From Lentisphaerota bacterium (GTDB taxonomy: Bacteria; Verrucomicrobiota; Lentisphaeria; Victivallales; Victivallaceae): a DNA stretch of 51,980 nt. Each line of letters starts with the position of its first letter. Position 1 is the stretch's first letter. Position numbers and translations under genes: made by a program. This document shows, in pieces, positions 49,482 to 51,980 of the stretch. The stretch is taken from NCBI GenBank assembly GCA_015061615.1, contig SUWE01000015.1, positions 1-51,980 of the forward strand, given 5' to 3'. Below the pieces are notes generated by a model. The model saw only the letters and a program-made list of their open reading frames with translations, had not been told where the DNA came from and ran no database searches.

Positions 49482-51980
49482 TTACGCTTCCGGAGTTTCT
49501 CCATCGCCGTTGTCAACGGCAGTTTCAGGAGCATCGGTTGCAATCACTTCCGGAACTATCGGAGTTTCCTCAGATGTTTCCTCTGAAGCCGCATCTTCAC
49601 CGTTTCCGGCGGCGGATTCAGTTTCAACCTTCACAAGTTTTGCAACTCCGGTAATGCGGTCGCCCTGATTGAGATTCATGATCTTGACACCGAGCGACGC
49701 TCTGCCGACACGGCGGATCTCTGAAACCGGAATACGGGAAATCTGACCGCGCTCAGTGGTAAGCAGCAACTCATCATCTCCATTGACCTGAATGACTGAA
49801 AGCACCGATTCGCCTTCGCGCAGACGGATATTCACCACTCCGCGCGCACCGCGGTTGGTCTTGCGGTAAGCGGAAACAAAGGAGCGTTTACCCATTCCGC
49901 CGTCAGTGACAACGAGAACTTCCGGACCGATTCCTGCGGCATCGGCTCCGGCGGCATCTTCTTCGACCGCTTCAACTTCAACTGCATTGTCTTCGATCCC
50001 CACGTCACTCTGCGCCTCATCAAAAGTCGGTTCACTGATGACTTCAAGACTGACAACTTCGTCACCCTCAAGTTTGAACCGCATACCGGTAACGCCGCGC
50101 GCAGTTCTGCCCATCGGACGAATCTGCTCATCGTTCTGATCAAAGCGGCACGCCATTCCGAGTTTGGTGGAAAGGAGCAGCTCATCGCCGTTGGAGGCAA
50201 TCGCGGCACCGATAAGATCATCATCTTCCTCAATTACCAATGCGCGGAGACCGACGCGGCGGAGATTCTTGAAGAGTGCCAGCTCTGATTTCTTGATAAA
50301 TCCGCCCTTTGATGCCATGACGATATATTTGTCCGGATCTTCAAAATCTTCACGGGAAACGGTGAGCATCGCACAAATCTTTTCATTCTGCTCAACTTTG
50401 ATAAGGTTGATGATCGCCTTGCCCTTGCCGGTACGGATACCTTCGGGAATTTCATAAACATTGAGCCAGTACATGAAACCGCGGTCGGTGAAGAAGAAAA
50501 TGATATCGTGGCTGTCGGCATTGAACAGATGCGCCACATGGTCTTCTTCTTTCGTACCCATTCCGATGATACCTTTGCCGCCGCGATGCTGTGTACGGTA
50601 GGTATCCGCCGGAACACGTTTGATATATCCGGTATCGGAAACAGTTATCACGCAGCTGTGGCGGGGAATAAGATCGGCAATATTGAGATCGCTGTCATCA
50701 ATGGTGATCTCAGTCCGGCGGGGAGTAGCATACTTCTCTTTGATCTCCAGCAGTTCATCTTTGACGACCACGACACGTTTGGCATGATCGGCGATGAGTC
50801 CTTTGAGATATTCGATGCGTTCTGCAAGTTCTTTGTACTCGTTCTGAAGATCTTCGATCGCCAATCCGGTAAGCTGATAAAGACGCATGGCAAGCACCGC
50901 ATCCGCCTGGATTTCAGAAAATCCGAAGCGGGCGCACAACTTGCCGTGAGCTTCCTGCTTGCTGGCTGATTCACGGATGATCTTGACCACTTCATCAAGA
51001 TTTTCCACCGCCTTTATCAAGCCGGTGACAATGTGCATACGGTCTTCGGCTGATTTCAGACGGAAGATACTGCGGCGCAGAATCACTTCCAGACGGTGAT
51101 CTATATAAGCCTGAAGCACCTGCGCAAGATTCATGATACGCGGACGGTTGTGGTCAACGACCAGCATCGTACAGCCGATGGTCGTTTCAAACGCGGTCAT
51201 ACTGTAAAGCTGATTGAGTACGACCTGCGCCATCGAACCTTTTTTGATATCGACAACGATACGGACTCCGTCACCGCTGCTTTCGTCGCGGATATCACTG
51301 ATTCCGGTGATCTTTTTATCCGCTATCAGCTGATCGATACGGGATATCTGCTCACCGCGGTAGACACCGTAGGGCATTTCGCTGATGATGATCTGTTCCT
51401 TGCCGTCTTTTTCAATGATGTCCGCTTTGGCACGGACACGGACACTGCCTCTGCCGGTCTGGTAGAACTGGCGGAGCGTGTACCGTCCGCGGATAATGGC
51501 ACCGCCGGGGAAGTCGGGACCGGGGAGAAACTCCATAAGCTGATCAATGGTGGCTTCAGGATTATCCAGCAGTGCAACAGTGGCATCAATGACCTCACCG
51601 AGGTTGTGGGTCGGGATATTTGTCGCCATACCCACACCGATACCGGTTGTTCCGTTGACCAGAAGCTGAGGGAATTTGGCAGGCAGCACCGAAGGTTCAA
51701 TATCCGATTCGTCAAAGGTCGGAACCATATCGACGGTATCTTCCTTGATATCCTGAAGCATTTCCTCAGCAAGCTGTTCCAGACGGCACTCAGTGTAACG
51801 GCTCGCCGCAGCCGGGTCGCCGTCTGCGGTACCGAAGTTGCCCTGCGGCTTGATAAGTCTTTCACGGAGACTGAAATTCTGCCCCAGACGGACAAGCGCC
51901 TCGTAGATCGCAGAGTCACCATGCGGGTGGAAGTTACCCATAACTTCACCGACGACTTTGGCACCAGACTGTAAAATGTG
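49482..51980 (-). CDS. gyrA: DNA gyrase subunit A (N-terminus off the window)
   Basis: At least 832 residues are visible; the frame is open through the window end, where QSGAKVVGEVMGNFHPHGD marks the quinolone-region N-terminal part, so roughly 60-70 residues are missing. The catalytic tyrosine is in AAASRYTECRLEQL. The C-terminal beta-pinwheel contains the GyrA box QHRGGKG, which separates gyrase from topoisomerase IV, and is interrupted by an acidic insertion (EVEAVEEDAAGADAAG) before the last blades. The tail is very acidic (ASEETSEETP...). With GyrB (not here) it introduces negative supercoils. Confidence 0.96.
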   Translation of the reverse strand, partial: HILQSGAKVVGEVMGNFHPHGDSAIYEALVRLGQNFSLRERLIKPQGNFGTADGDPAAASRYTECRLEQLAEEMLQDIKEDTVDMVPTFDESDIEPSVLPAKFPQLLVNGTTGIGVGMATNIPTHNLGEVIDATVALLDNPEATIDQLMEFLPGPDFPGGAIIRGRYTLRQFYQTGRGSVRVRAKADIIEKDGKEQIIISEMPYGVYRGEQISRIDQLIADKKITGISDIRDESSGDGVRIVVDIKKGSMAQVVLNQLYSMTAFETTIGCTMLVVDHNRPRIMNLAQVLQAYIDHRLEVILRRSIFRLKSAEDRMHIVTGLIKAVENLDEVVKIIRESASKQEAHGKLCARFGFSEIQADAVLAMRLYQLTGLAIEDLQNEYKELAERIEYLKGLIADHAKRVVVVKDELLEIKEKYATPRRTEITIDDSDLNIADLIPRHSCVITVSDTGYIKRVPADTYRTQHRGGKGIIGMGTKEEDHVAHLFNADSHDIIFFFTDRGFMYWLNVYEIPEGIRTGKGKAIINLIKVEQNEKICAMLTVSREDFEDPDKYIVMASKGGFIKKSELALFKNLRRVGLRALVIEEDDDLIGAAIASNGDELLLSTKLGMACRFDQNDEQIRPMGRTARGVTGMRFKLEGDEVVSLEVISEPTFDEAQSDVGIEDNAVEVEAVEEDAAGADAAGIGPEVLVVTDGGMGKRSFVSAYRKTNRGARGVVNIRLREGESVLSVIQVNGDDELLLTTERGQISRIPVSEIRRVGRASLGVKIMNLNQGDRITGVAKLVKVETESAAGNGEDAASEETSEETPIVPEVIATDAPETAVDNGDGETPEA

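Noticed and set aside
1..51980. tRNA and rRNA genes
   Set aside because: Intergenic regions were read on both strands; no cloverleaf with a T-loop GTTCRA-type box or rRNA signature was recognised, though a dedicated scan was not possible.

Overview
The window reads as a chromosomal segment of an anaerobic, Gram-negative-type bacterium of the PVC superphylum, most likely Lentisphaerota (Victivallis-like). The case rests on a trimeric [FeFe] hydrogenase with Rex, a Chlamydia/spirochaete-style V-ATPase operon containing a DUF2764 gene, a prepilin-like H-X9-DG secreted protein next to large DUF4091 proteins, and a spc-type ribosomal operon without L30. Taxonomy is inferred from gene content only; no rRNA or tRNA gene was found.

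Layout. 1-5.4 kb: hydrogenase operon hydC-hydB-hydA behind the redox sensor gene rex. 5.4-13.5 kb: accessory block with a prepilin-like gene interrupted by a 34-bp tandem duplication, two secreted DUF4091 proteins and a MocR-type regulator whose PLP lysine position is arginine. 13.8-20.6 kb: membrane AAA+ ATPase, obg, rpmA, DUF1015, an integral membrane protein, plsC, a UPF0489 protein and a NifU-like scaffold. 20.8-29.8 kb: V-ATPase E-DUF2764-A-B-D, a GT39-like membrane protein in the place where subunits I/K often lie, an isopropylmalate-synthase-like gene and holA. 29.8-33.5 kb: two secreted paralogues, cca, dinB. 33.5-41.6 kb: L22-S3-L16-L29-S17-L14-L24-L5-S14-S8-L6-L18-S5-L15-secY-cmk, preceded by a long, hairpin-rich leader. 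41.8-44.4 kb: a foreign-looking, more AT-rich two-gene module, an EcoRI-family adenine methyltransferase plus a DUF262-HNH protein, with an unusually structured leader. 44.4-52 kb: speD-like gene, SurA/PpiD-like chaperone, ybbR, cdaA, folP and gyrA (cut by the window edge).

The main discoveries are: (1) a family of about 165-bp, near-palindromic elements (three copies) with GAGGCAATTTCAAAA-type ends, covarying internal helices and 3-bp flanking direct repeats, two of which sit exactly at gene 3' ends and supply the stop codon; (2) the methyltransferase/DUF262-HNH pair, a candidate defence system resembling in logic the SspE type of modification-coupled effector; (3) the 34-bp palindromic tandem duplication that puts the prepilin-like gene out of frame and could act as an on/off switch; (4) two long structured leaders back to back between L22 and the methyltransferase. 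Promoters follow a regular pattern (TTGAAA-like, 17 bp, TATATT), and two of them imply leaderless mRNAs (leuA-like gene, cca).
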